A stretch of DNA of 61,154 nucleotides from Thermomicrobiales bacterium (GTDB lineage Bacteria; Chloroflexota; Chloroflexia; Thermomicrobiales; CADCWN01). A program made the translations under genes and the position numbers. The stretch is from assembly GCA_030446685.1 (NCBI GenBank), contig JAUJMV010000025.1, positions 45,612 to 106,765 of the forward strand, read 5' to 3'. Positions 8,879 through 17,404 of the stretch are shown here, piece by piece. Numbering within the stretch: position 1 is the stretch's first letter; every line of letters begins with the position of its first letter. The notes beneath the pieces were generated by a model that searched no databases, was not told the DNA's origin, and was given only the letters and a program-made list of their open reading frames with translations.

Positions 8879-9523
8879 TCAGTCCCACCACAGGAAGACC
8901 GCGCCGACGATCTCGATGCCCTCCGCCAGGGCCTCCACACTCCCGCTGCCCTGGTCGACGATATCCGGGCAGAAGGCGTAGAGGTCCGCCGCGAACGCCG
9001 CCAGGTCGGGCGGGGTGCGCCGGAGATTGAATTCGACCGCGTCGGCCGTCGCCCGCGTGATGACGATACCGTGGTCGCGGTCGTATTCCTCGAGCCTGGC
9101 GACGATGTCCTCGGTCGTCAGGTCGTAGTTCGCGCCGTCGGTGCGCGCCAGGCGGGGGATGGCGAACTGCGAGCCGCCGGGGCCGACGACCAGCTCGACG
9201 CCCTCGTGACGCTCGTCGCCCAGCCACAGTTTCGTCCCGATGAAGGCGACCGTCCCGGCGGGCAGGCGCCCGCGCAGACCGGGCAGGAGGGTCTCCGCCT
9301 GGCGCTCGGGGAGGATGGCCGACAGGCAGCGGTCGTCCCGCTCGCGGCCGAAATCAGAGGTCGAGTAGGGGCGCACCGGCGGGCCGGCCAGGCCCGCGAG
9401 CAGGCGCCGCGCCTCCTCGCGCCAGGCCCCGCCCGCGCCATTCCCGCCGGCCGACGCGTCGGCGGACGCCGGGTCCGAGGCGAGCCGGTCCCGGCGGCGC
9501 GGGGGCGGGAACAGTCCGGTCAT
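8879..9523 (-). CDS. DUF4253 domain protein
   Basis: 214 residues. The C-terminal third (EYDRDHGIVITRATADAVEF, then DLAAFAADLYAFCPDIVDQG, ending LWWD) matches the DUF4253 pattern, including the conserved CPDIVDQG and terminal WWD. The N-terminal part is Ala/Gly/Pro rich and variable. Members are soluble proteins of unknown biochemical role, common in actinobacteria and Chloroflexota. The start at 9523 is the only Met that includes the whole conserved part; an AGGAGAG-type purine run lies just upstream on the minus strand. Confidence 0.8.
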   Translation of the reverse strand: MTGLFPPPRRRDRLASDPASADASAGGNGAGGAWREEARRLLAGLAGPPVRPYSTSDFGRERDDRCLSAILPERQAETLLPGLRGRLPAGTVAFIGTKLWLGDERHEGVELVVGPGGSQFAIPRLARTDGANYDLTTEDIVARLEEYDRDHGIVITRATADAVEFNLRRTPPDLAAFAADLYAFCPDIVDQGSGSVEALAEGIEIVGAVFLWWD

Positions 9524-9729
9524 GTGGGGCTCTCCTTCCGCTCATCCACCGTGTCTCCAGGGATCCACTGTAGCTAACGACCAGCGCGAGCAAACTATCC
9601 CACCTCCGGCGACCGGGGGTGGGCCGACCAGCCCCGCGCCGGGACAGTAACCGGGGCCGCCGGCGCCCGGCGACCGCGCGGGGAACGTGGGGCAGCCGCC
9701 CGTCGTCAGCCGCCACCTCCCTCTGATGC

Positions 9730-9756
9730 TTGACATTTTCAATCACTCATGATAAT
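9730..9756 (+). promoter_or_regulatory. AT-rich promoter for the HGVKP repeat protein
   Basis: TTGACA (9730-9735) and GATAAT (9751-9756) with a 15-bp spacer sit in an AT-rich island (about 9725-9775) that is conspicuous in this genome. Spacing is 1-2 bp short of ideal. A start near 9763 would give a leader of about 110 nt to the GTG at 9876. Confidence 0.5.
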
Positions 9757-9875
9757 TTCTACTATGTGAGATGGCAGTAATTGACGATCCTTCGTTCCTT
9801 GCAGTCTTCGGAGTGGTGGTTGACAGCGATGGCCGGCTGGAATGCCGGCGCCGGATGCTGACGGGAGGTGCGGCC

Positions 9876-10955
9876 GTGGACGAAGAGCGCCGGAAGGTTC
9901 TGGAGATGGTCGCCGCGGGGACGATCACGCCGGACGAGGCCAACCAGCTCCTGGAGGTCTTGGAGGGCGTCGCCCCGGTCGAGTCGCCGGACACTGTCGC
10001 GGCGGGTTACGCGGGGGCGGGGCGTCAGGACGCGAGCGCCGCCTACGCGCGTGGGATGCGCGAGGCGGGCTTCGACGATCTGCCCCCGGCGCGGCTGCGC
10101 GAGTTGCGCCGGCACGGGGTCAAGCCGGAGTATGTGCGCGAGCTGCGCGAGTCCGGCTTCGCGGACGTGAGCATCGACAAGCTGATCGAGCTGTCGAATC
10201 ACGGCGTCAAGCCGGGCTACGTGCGCGAGGTCCGGGAGGCGGGGCTGGACGACCTGGACCTCGACGACTTGATCGAACTGCGCAATCACGGGGTGAAGCC
10301 GGACTACATCCGCGAACTGCGCGAGCTGGGGTTCACCGACCTGTCGGTCGAGCAGCTCTGCGAGTTGCGCAACCACGGCGTCAAGCCGGAGTACATGCAC
10401 GAACTGCGCGAAGCCGGTTTCAGCGATCTGGACCTCGACGAGATCGTCGAGTTGTATAATCACGGCGTCAAGCCGGAGTACGCGCGCGCGATGCGCGAGG
10501 CGGGACTCGACGACCTGGGCCTCGATGATCTCACCGAGTTGCGCAATCATGGTGTCAAGCCCGAGTACGTCCGGGAATTGCGCGACAGCGGCCTGACCGA
10601 GCTGTCAGTCGCCCAGCTCTGCGAGTTGCGCAACCACGGGGTGAAGCCAGACTACCTGCGCGAGTTGCGCGAGTCCGGGTTCGTCGATCTGGATATCGAT
10701 GAGATCATCGAGCTGGGCAATCACGGCGTCAAGCCGGACTTCCTGCGCGAGATGCGGGACGCCGGGTTCGCCGATCTGACCCTCGACGACCTGATCGAGT
10801 TGCGTAACCACGGCGTCAAGCCGGACTACATCCGCGCGTTGCGCGACTTGGGCTTCAGCGACCTGTCGGTCGAGCAGGTCTGCGAGCTGCGCGACCAGGG
10901 GGTGAAGCCGGACTACGCGCGCGAGATGCGCGAGTTGGGGATGTTGGACGACTGA
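9876..10955 (+). CDS. HGVKP tandem-repeat protein with N-terminal SHOCT-like helix
   Basis: 359 residues. Residues 1-31 (ERRKVLEMVAAGTITPDEA then NQLLEVLEG) form a short SHOCT/YvlB-like helical motif. From about residue 47 there are ten 29-residue repeats of consensus NHGVKPDYIRELRELGFTDL-SVEQLCELR, each predicted to be two helices. Units alternate in three flavours (xLDDL, SVEQLC, LDEI), repeating A-B-C three times, so an 87-residue block was itself duplicated. Related repeats are known next to M56/BlaR-type peptidases; here they form the whole protein, without membrane segments. GTG at 9876 is preferred over ATG 9771 because GGGAGGT lies 7 nt upstream and the conserved helix starts there. 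The DUF2089 gene downstream ends in the same helix motif. Function unknown; a protein-protein scaffold is my inference. Confidence 0.8.
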   Translation: MDEERRKVLEMVAAGTITPDEANQLLEVLEGVAPVESPDTVAAGYAGAGRQDASAAYARGMREAGFDDLPPARLRELRRHGVKPEYVRELRESGFADVSIDKLIELSNHGVKPGYVREVREAGLDDLDLDDLIELRNHGVKPDYIRELRELGFTDLSVEQLCELRNHGVKPEYMHELREAGFSDLDLDEIVELYNHGVKPEYARAMREAGLDDLGLDDLTELRNHGVKPEYVRELRDSGLTELSVAQLCELRNHGVKPDYLRELRESGFVDLDIDEIIELGNHGVKPDFLREMRDAGFADLTLDDLIELRNHGVKPDYIRALRDLGFSDLSVEQVCELRDQGVKPDYAREMRELGMLDD

Positions 10956-10966
10956 GCGGCGGTACG

Positions 10967-11027
10967 GCGGGCGGGGCGGGCCGCGAGGACCAATGACCTT
11001 GCCGATCCCCCCGCCCGCCGCACTCCG
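10967..11027. terminator. GC hairpin after the repeat gene
   Basis: CGGCGGGCGGGG near 10969 pairs with CCCCGCCCGCCG near 11012, enclosing about 30 nt that include ATGACC. It lies directly after the repeat-protein stop and ends about 10 bp before the DUF2089 start, so it may act as a partial terminator between the two genes. Confidence 0.45.
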
Positions 11028-11036
11028 TATGGCAGC

Positions 11037-11423
11037 ATGCGAGAACACCCGCTGTACCCGCTGATCACGCGCGACCCGGCCAGCGGCGGCGAGCTCCTGG
11101 TCACGCGGCTGGAATGCCCGGAGAGCGGCGTCGTCATCGAGGGCAAGTTCAGCCTCGGCTGGATCGCCCGGCTCACCCCCGAGCAGCTCGAGTTCGTGGG
11201 GCTCTTGGTGCGCCACCGCGGCAACGTCCAGCGGCTGGCGGCCGAGATCGGCGTCGCCTACAACACCGCGCGCAACCGCCTGGATGACATCGTGGCCGCG
11301 CTGGAAGGGGCGCGCGACCCCAGGTCCCGCCCCGACCCGCGCGCGGCGCGTCTCGACGTGCTCGATCGCCTGGCGGCCGGCGCGATCGGCGTCGAGGAAG
11401 CGGCGCGCCTCCTGCAACGGTAG
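11037..11423 (+). CDS. DUF2089-type helix-turn-helix regulator
   Basis: 128 residues. Text such as EGKFSLGWIARLTPEQLEF, LLVRHRGNVQRLAAEIGVAY and NTARNRLDDIVAAL fits DUF2089, whose central part is a winged or simple HTH. Classical members start with a CxxC...CxxC zinc ribbon. Here only one cysteine remains (LECPESG), so the zinc ribbon is degenerate. The C-terminal 24 residues (RLDVLDRLAAGAIGVEEAAR then LLQR) repeat the helical motif found at the N-terminus of the preceding HGVKP protein, linking the two products. The RBS is weak and the start is the first in-frame ATG. Probably a DNA-binding partner or regulator of the repeat protein. Confidence 0.75.
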   Translation: MREHPLYPLITRDPASGGELLVTRLECPESGVVIEGKFSLGWIARLTPEQLEFVGLLVRHRGNVQRLAAEIGVAYNTARNRLDDIVAALEGARDPRSRPDPRAARLDVLDRLAAGAIGVEEAARLLQR

Positions 11424-11523
11424 CGCCCCGCCGACCCGCCCAGGCCCGCCGCCGACGCGATCGTGCGGTGGCACGCAACGCGCGATACCGCGACGGCGGG
11501 TGTTGGGGCGGGCAGGGGGGCCG

Positions 11524-13312
11524 ATGAGCGCGACCGCGACGCAACTGATCACCATCGAGCGGAACGTCCCGGCGACGATGCGCGACGGGACGACGCTGCG
11601 GGCCAACGTCTACCGCCCCGGCGGGGGCGGGCGCCACCCGACCTTGCTGACGCGCCTGCCCTACGGCAAAGACCTGTTCGGCAGCGGGGGCGGCTACGCC
11701 GACCCGATCAAGCTGGCGGGGCAAGGCTACGTGGTGGTCGCGCAGGACGTGCGCGGCCGCTTCGCCTCGGAGGGGGAGTGGACGCCCTTCGTCCACGAGT
11801 TCGCGGACGGCTACGACAGCGTCGAGTGGGCGGCGCGGCTGCCGGGGTCCGACGGGCGCGTGGCGATGTTCGGCGTCTCCTACCTGGGGATGACGCAGTG
11901 GCAGGCGGCGGTCATGGCGCCGCCGGCGCTGCGGGCAATCGTGCCGGGGATCACCTGGGGCAACTACCTCAACGGCTGCAGCTTCCGGGGCGGGGCGCGC
12001 GAGCTCGGCTCGGCCTGGTACTGGGCGCAGGCGATCGTCGGCTTTGACGTGCTGTTCAGGAAATACGGCGCGGGCGGCGACCCGACGGAGTTGCAGCGCC
12101 AGTTCCTCGGGCAGGTGGCGCGGATCGACGACATCATCGCGAGCTACGACACCCTGCCGCTGGCGGCGCTGCCCGACCCGGCCGGCGTCAGCCCGACCAC
12201 CTTCGAGTGGCTGCGGCGCCCGATCGACGATCCCTTCTGGGGGGAACTCGGCCTCGACGGGCGCTACGACGCGGTGCGGGTGCCGACCCTGCAGATCGGC
12301 GGCTGGTACGACATCTTCCTCGGGGAGACGCTGCGCCAGTACGCCGCGATGCGCGAGACCGCGGCGGCGCGCGGCCTGCGCGCGCCGCGGCTGGTGATCG
12401 GGCCGTGGGTCCACGGGCGCTACGATCCGGTCGTCGGCGACCTCGCCTTCGGCCTGGCCAGTTCGGGCCTGCTCCTCAACTACCGGGGCGACCTGACCGA
12501 CCTCCACCTGCGCTGGTACGACGCGATGCTCAACGGCAACGACGCGGCGCTGGCGGAACAGCCGCCGGTGGAGGTCTTCGTGATGGGGGAAAACCGCTGG
12601 CGCGGCTTCGACCGCTGGCCAGTCCCCGGCGCGCGGGAGGACCGCTGGTACTTCCACGGCGGGAGGCGGGACCGACGGCGACGCGGGCGACGGCGCGCTG
12701 TCGCGCGAGCGGCCCGGCCAGGAGCCGCCCGACAGCTACGCCTACGACCCGCGCGACCCGGTCCCGACGATCGGCGGCGCGACCCTGATGCCGGCGCTGA
12801 TCCCCTCCGGGCCGCGCGACCAGCGCCCGAACGAGGGGCGCCGGGACATCCTCCGCTACACCAGCGCCCCGCTGGAGCGCGACTACACCGTCATCGGGCC
12901 GGTGTCGGTCGCGCTCTTCGCCGCGTCGTCGGCGCCGGACACCGATTTCGTCGCGCGGCTGGTCGACGTCCACCCGGATGGCCGGGCGTTCAACGTCACC
13001 GACGGCGTGATCCGCGCCAGCGCCCGCGCGAGCTACCCCGCGCCCGGCGTCATCCGCCCGACCCGCCCCAGCCCGATCGAGCCCGACCGCCCCTATGAGT
13101 ACGCGATCGACCTCTGGGCGACTGGGAGCACCTTCCGCGCCGGCCACCGCCTGCGCGTCGAGATCACCAGCAGCAACTTCCCGCGCTGGGACCGCAACCT
13201 CAACACCGGCGAGGACAGCGTCCTCTCGGCGGCGACCGCGGTGGCGCACCAGCGGGTCTTCCACGACGCCGACCGGCCCAGCCACCTGACCCTGGCGGCG
13301 GTCGCGGAATAG
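11524..13312 (+). CDS. CocE/NonD family hydrolase (X-Pro dipeptidyl-peptidase-like), one frameshift
   Basis: Alpha/beta hydrolase with the CocE signature: RDGTTLRANVYRP, GYVVVAQDVRGRFASEG, nucleophile Ser119 in GVSYLG, acid Asp in GGWYDIF and His in GPWVHGRYD, followed by the C-terminal jelly-roll (SAPLERDYTVIGPVSVALFA, HRLRVEITSSNFPRWDRN). The family hydrolyses esters, amides or X-Pro peptides. The ORF breaks at 12655-12668; reading from 12668 in frame +2 continues seamlessly (GTDGDAGDGALSRERPGQEP) to the stop at 13312. The full length is then about 595 residues, normal for the family, so the break is probably a base-call indel. Start at 11524 follows GGGGGG. Confidence 0.85.
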
Positions 13313-13427
13313 GGCGGGCGGCACGCCGCCGCGCGCCCCGGCAGTTCCACACGAAACCGGCATAGCGGCATAGCGCGTGCGGAGTGGCTCGCTGCGCTCG
13401 TCGCGCGACGGGCGCAAGGGGGGGGCG

Positions 13428-14198
13428 ATGGTGGCACCACGGCAGGTCGAGGAGCAACTGGTCGACACGATCGACAGCCGGGCGGAACTGGCGCGGCACC
13501 GGCGGGCGCGGTGGCGGGGTCGGCTGCCGCTGGCCCTGGCGCTCGCGACGCTGCTCGGCTTCGCGCTGGTGCTGCTCTTCGTCCTGCTCGGCGACGCCGC
13601 GGCGCTCGACCGACGGGTCACGCTCGCCGTGCAGGGCGTCGCCCCGCCCGGACTGCTGGCCCTGATGGTCGCGGTGAGCTGGCCGGGCTTCGGATTGCAG
13701 TCGCCGCTGATCATCCTCGGCGTCGCCGCGTTCCTCTTCTGGCGGCGGCTGCGGATCGAGGGCGCCTTCGCCCTCCTGGCGGCCGGCGGGGCCGGCCTGC
13801 TCGACGCCCTCCTCAAGGGGCTCGTCCGCCGCCCCCGCCCGGCCGCCGCGCTCGACGGCGTCATCGTCCACCCTGGGGCATCCGGCAACAGCTTCCCCAG
13901 CGGCCACGTCCTGACCTATCTGGTCTTCTGCGGCTTCCTCGCCTACCTCGCCTATACCCTGATGCGGCGCGCTGCCCTGCGTCGCGCGCTGCTCGCCTTG
14001 CTGCTCGGTCTGATCGCCCTGGTCGGCCCGTCGCGCGTCTACCTCGGCCAGCACTGGTTCACCGATACGATCGCCTCCTACCTCCTCGGCACGGCCCTGC
14101 TGGTCGTCCTGCTCGTCGCCTACCGCCGGGTGAAGGCGTGGCAGTTGGCGCGGGCCGCCGGGACGGAGGGCGTGGGGCGCGGGGCGCGGGGCGGGTGA
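13428..14198 (+). CDS. PAP2-family membrane phosphatase
   Basis: 256 residues with six hydrophobic segments and the three phosphatase motifs KGLVRRPRP, PSGH and SRVYLGQHWFTD. These form the lipid phosphatase/phosphotransferase site facing outward. Likely acts on undecaprenyl pyrophosphate, phosphatidic acid or a phosphoglycolipid. The ATG at 13428 follows a G-run. The last residues (GVGRGARGG) are encoded by the heptamer repeat that starts at 14168, so the C-terminus has been set by a repeat insertion. It converges on the dehydrogenase gene. Confidence 0.85.
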   Translation: MVAPRQVEEQLVDTIDSRAELARHRRARWRGRLPLALALATLLGFALVLLFVLLGDAAALDRRVTLAVQGVAPPGLLALMVAVSWPGFGLQSPLIILGVAAFLFWRRLRIEGAFALLAAGGAGLLDALLKGLVRRPRPAAALDGVIVHPGASGNSFPSGHVLTYLVFCGFLAYLAYTLMRRAALRRALLALLLGLIALVGPSRVYLGQHWFTDTIASYLLGTALLVVLLVAYRRVKAWQLARAAGTEGVGRGARGG

Positions 14199-14281
14199 TG
14201 AGGGCAGAAGGCAGAGGGCGGAAGGGGCGGCGTGGCGGGAGGATACTCCCGTGCCGGCATCGCCCCACGCCCCACACCCCC
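14168..14281. repeat. Inverted heptamer arrays (GGGCGCG x4 / CGCCCCA x3) with second array AGGGCAG x4
   Basis: Left arm 14168-14195 is four 7-mers (GGGCGTG, GGGCGCG, GGGCGCG, GGGCGGG). 14201-14228 is four more 7-mers of another word (AGGGCAG, AAGGCAG, AGGGCGG, AAGGGGC). Right arm 14261-14281 is three 7-mers (CGCCCCA, CGCCCCA, CACCCCC), the reverse complement of the left arm word. The block fills the gap between the convergent stops at 14198 and 14283. Confidence 0.85.
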
Positions 14282-14282
14282 G

Positions 14283-15335
14283 TCAATAGAGTAGCGCCTT
14301 GTCCAGCACGTTGCGCATCCGCTCGGGGTGGTCGTCAAGGTAGTGGCGCAGATTGTCGCAGAAGAGCGCGACGATTTTGCGGTTCTCGCTGTCGGCGGTC
14401 GAGGCGGAGTGGGGGTTGATGATGACGTTCGGCAGGGTCCAGAGGGGGCTATCGGGCGGCAGCGGCTCCCGGCGGAAGACGTCGAGCGCGGCCCCGGCGA
14501 GGCGGCCCTCGCGCAGCGCGGCGATGAGGGCCATTTCGTCGAGGACCTCGCCGCGCGCGATGTTGATCAGCACGGCGCCCGGCCGCATGGCGGCGATCTC
14601 GGCGGCGCCGATCATATTCTCGGTCTCCGGCGTGTGCGGCGCCGCCAGGACGAGGAAATCGGCCCCGGCCAGCATGGCGTGCAACTCCGGGCGCGTGTAG
14701 ACGCGGTCGACGCCCAGCTCCTCCGGGGCGCGCGCGGTGCGGCCGAGGGCGGTGACGGTCAGGCCGAAGGCGCGGGCCAGGCGGGCGACCTCGCGCCCGA
14801 TCTTGCCGGGGCCGACGATCGCCAGGGTGCGCCCCGGCAGCTCGGCCGAGCAGAAGCGCTCCCACTCGCGCCGGCCCTTCGCCTCGATCAGATGGAGGGC
14901 GCGCTTGGTGAAGATCAGGACGGCCAGCATCACGAACTCGGCCAGCGGCCCGGCGTGGACACCGCTGGCGGTCGTGACGATCACGTCGGTCTTGTCCAAG
15001 CCGTAGCGCCTGACCGCCTGCCCGACCCCGGCGCTGGTCGTCTGGACCCAGCGCAGCCGCGGCGCGAGCGTCGTCAGTTCGGGCGCGGTGTCGAGGTCGA
15101 AGTCGAAGAGGATCTCGGCCTCGGCCAGCAGCGCGCGGAACGCCGCCTCGCGCGCGGCGTCGCGACCGGCCGGCGGGTGGTGGTCGGCGGTGTAGCGCGG
15201 CGTGCCGAGCAGGTCGGGGCGGAAGATCACCGCCAGGCGCGGATCGACCGCGCGGATGCGCTCGACCAGCTCCGGCTCCAGCGGCGACCCGATCAGCAGC
15301 GTGACCCGCCCCGCCGGTTGCAACTCGTCAGTCAT
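14283..15335 (-). CDS. D-2-hydroxyacid dehydrogenase
   Basis: 350 residues of the NAD(P)-dependent D-isomer 2-hydroxyacid dehydrogenase family. The Rossmann motif is GPGKIGREVARLA, the catalytic Arg lies in NIARGEVLDE, Glu in FRREPLP and His in NPHSAST. It reduces 2-oxoacids such as glyoxylate or hydroxypyruvate, or runs in reverse. The substrate cannot be told from sequence. The N-terminal substrate domain includes LRWVQTTSAGVG. Divergent from the MFS transporter across 274 bp that hold no gene. Start at 15335 is the only Met upstream of the conserved beta strand TLLIGSP. Confidence 0.9.
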   Translation of the reverse strand: MTDELQPAGRVTLLIGSPLEPELVERIRAVDPRLAVIFRPDLLGTPRYTADHHPPAGRDAAREAAFRALLAEAEILFDFDLDTAPELTTLAPRLRWVQTTSAGVGQAVRRYGLDKTDVIVTTASGVHAGPLAEFVMLAVLIFTKRALHLIEAKGRREWERFCSAELPGRTLAIVGPGKIGREVARLARAFGLTVTALGRTARAPEELGVDRVYTRPELHAMLAGADFLVLAAPHTPETENMIGAAEIAAMRPGAVLINIARGEVLDEMALIAALREGRLAGAALDVFRREPLPPDSPLWTLPNVIINPHSASTADSENRKIVALFCDNLRHYLDDHPERMRNVLDKALLY

Positions 15336-15609
15336 GTGCCCCCATTACCTCGCCGGCACGCGTCCGCGATGCCGGAACGCGACAGAACTCTCATCGTTCG
15401 CGCGGCGCAAGGATAACGCAAACGCTCTCGCGCCGCATCGCGATCCGCCATTCGCACGAGATCTGCATCCGGCGCGGATTCGCCCGGCAGCGCGATCACG
15501 CCGGAATTCGGGACTACTTCCCCGGCCCATCGCGTTAGCGGCAGTAGCGACGCCGGCCGGGCGACGGGCGCGGCGGCGGGGGTGGGGGCGGCACAGGCAG
15601 GGGGGCCGG

Positions 15610-16878
15610 ATGCGGGGGCGGGCGGGCGGGCGGATCTATTACGGGTGGATCGTCGTCGGGGTCACCTTCCTGACGCTGTTGGTCTCGGCGGGGGTGCGCT
15701 CGGCGCCGGGGGTGCTGATCCACCCGCTGGAGGTCGATCTCGGCTGGGACCGCGCGGCGATCTCCTTCGCCGTCTCGATCGGGCTGGTCCTCTTCGGGCT
15801 CTCCGGCCCGCTCTCCGGCTGGCTGATGGACCGGGCCGGGCCGCGGCTGCTGATGCTCTGCGGCCTGGCGCTGATCGCGGCCAGCACGGCGGCGGGGGCG
15901 GCGATGACCGCGCTCTGGCAGTTCACCCTCCTCTGGGGCGTGCTGGGCGGGCTCGGCACCGGCGTGGCGGCGGCGGTGCTCGGCGCGACGGTCGCCAACC
16001 GCTGGTTCGTGGCGCGGCGGGGGCTGGTGCTCGGCCTGTTCGGGGCCGGCACCTCGGCGGGGCAGCTCGTCTTCATCCCGGCGCTGACCGCGCTGATCGT
16101 CGCGCTCGGCTGGCGCGGCGGGACGCTGGTCCTCGCGGGGATCGCGGCGCTCGCGCTGCTGCCGGTCCTGATCCTGATGCGCGACGACCCGGCCCAGGTT
16201 GGGGTGCGGCCCTACGGGGCGGACGTGACGGCGGCGGTCCAGCCCCCCGCGCGCCCGACCGCCGGGATCATGGGTCGCGCCGCGCGGACGCCGGAGTTCT
16301 GGCTGCTGGCCGGCAGCTTCTTCGTCTGCGGCGCAACCTCCAACGGGTTGATCGGCACCCACTTCATCCCCCACTCGATCGACCACGGCATCCCCGCCGT
16401 CACCGCGGCGAGCACCCTGGCGCTGATGGGCACGTTCAACTTCGTCGGGACCCTCGGCTCCGGCTGGCTGACCGACCGCTACGACCCGCGCAAGCTGCTG
16501 GCCTGCTACTACGGGTTCCGCGGCCTCTCGCTCTTCGTCCTGCCGTTCGTCACCGGCTTCCCGGGGCTGGCGGTCTTCGCGGTCATCTTCGGGCTCGACT
16601 ACATCGCCACCGTGCCACCGACCGCCGCGCTGGTCGCCGACCGCTTCGGGCGGCGCAACGTCGGGGCGGTCTTCGGCTGGGTCTTCTGCGCGCACCAGAT
16701 CGGCGCGGCGGGGGCCGCCTGGGCCGGCGGGCTGGCGCACCGGGCGCTCGGCGACTACACCGTCGCCTTCCTCGCCGCCGGCGTCCTGGCGATTGTCGCC
16801 GGGGCGATGGCCCTCGGCATCGACCGCGACGCCGAGCCGGCCTTCGACGCGCTGGAGGTCGCCCCCGCGCGGGCGTAA
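15610..16878 (+). CDS. MFS transporter
   Basis: 422 residues with about 12 hydrophobic helices. The motif between helices 2 and 3 is GWLMDRAGPRLLM, a variant of the MFS loop G-x-L-x-D-x-x-G-x-R, and it recurs between helices 8 and 9 as GWLTDRYDPRKLL. The start MRGRAGGRIYYGWIVVGVTF is typical of oxalate/formate-antiporter-like and monocarboxylate MFS members. A small organic acid substrate is therefore plausible, which would fit the divergent hydroxyacid dehydrogenase. GGGGGCC precedes the ATG at 15610. Confidence 0.85.
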   Translation: MRGRAGGRIYYGWIVVGVTFLTLLVSAGVRSAPGVLIHPLEVDLGWDRAAISFAVSIGLVLFGLSGPLSGWLMDRAGPRLLMLCGLALIAASTAAGAAMTALWQFTLLWGVLGGLGTGVAAAVLGATVANRWFVARRGLVLGLFGAGTSAGQLVFIPALTALIVALGWRGGTLVLAGIAALALLPVLILMRDDPAQVGVRPYGADVTAAVQPPARPTAGIMGRAARTPEFWLLAGSFFVCGATSNGLIGTHFIPHSIDHGIPAVTAASTLALMGTFNFVGTLGSGWLTDRYDPRKLLACYYGFRGLSLFVLPFVTGFPGLAVFAVIFGLDYIATVPPTAALVADRFGRRNVGAVFGWVFCAHQIGAAGAAWAGGLAHRALGDYTVAFLAAGVLAIVAGAMALGIDRDAEPAFDALEVAPARA

Positions 16879-16906
16879 CCGGCGTCACGGGCGGGCAGCG
16901 ATCCGT

Positions 16907-17404
16907 TCAACCACCGATCCCGGCGGCGCGCAGCAGGGGCGCCGAGCGGCCCTCGATCTCGGCCAGCAGGCCCGCATGATCCCGCAGCGCCTCGGCGGAT
17001 GCGGCGGTGATCGTCGCCCGCAGGGTGGCGTCGAGGTCCGCCGGCAGTTCGTCCTCGTCGAGCACGCGGCAGCGACCGTCGGGGGTCACCAGCAGATCGA
17101 GGACGAGATCGCGCCAGGAGACCGCCTCGGGCGCGATGCGGGTGCGGTCGGCGATGTTGACGTAGAGGCCGAGCGTCCGGCCCTCGGGCGTCAGCCAATG
17201 GTAGGCGTTGTAGGGGCGCGCGGTCCAGAAGTAGCCGAGGCTGAGCGTGCCGGTCGGCAGGTCCAGGTCGGCGACCCGGCCCGCGCGTGGCACCCGGTAG
17301 AGCAGCACCGCCTCGTCCGTCTCGACGGTCAGGGGCGTGCAGGCGAACTCCTGGCGCCCGCCGTGCAGCGCCTCCTTGATTTCGAGGATCGGTCGTCCGG
17401 TCAT
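16907..17404 (-). CDS. DUF402 domain protein
   Basis: 165 residues showing the DUF402 pattern: GYFWTARPYNAYHWLTPEG, LYVNIADRTRI, WRDLVLDLLVTPDG and LDEDELP. DUF402 proteins are FomD-like hydrolases acting on nucleotide-linked compounds in characterised cases; acidic metal-binding residues (Asp in RDLVLD and DEDE) are present. Its ATG overlaps the stop of the Nudix gene by 4 bp (ATGA), so the two are translationally coupled on the minus strand. Confidence 0.85.
   Translation of the reverse strand: MTGRPILEIKEALHGGRQEFACTPLTVETDEAVLLYRVPRAGRVADLDLPTGTLSLGYFWTARPYNAYHWLTPEGRTLGLYVNIADRTRIAPEAVSWRDLVLDLLVTPDGRCRVLDEDELPADLDATLRATITAASAEALRDHAGLLAEIEGRSAPLLRAAGIGG

Noticed and set aside
14168..14281. 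Possible CRISPR array
   Set aside because: Units are 7 nt with no spacers, and no cas gene is in the window.
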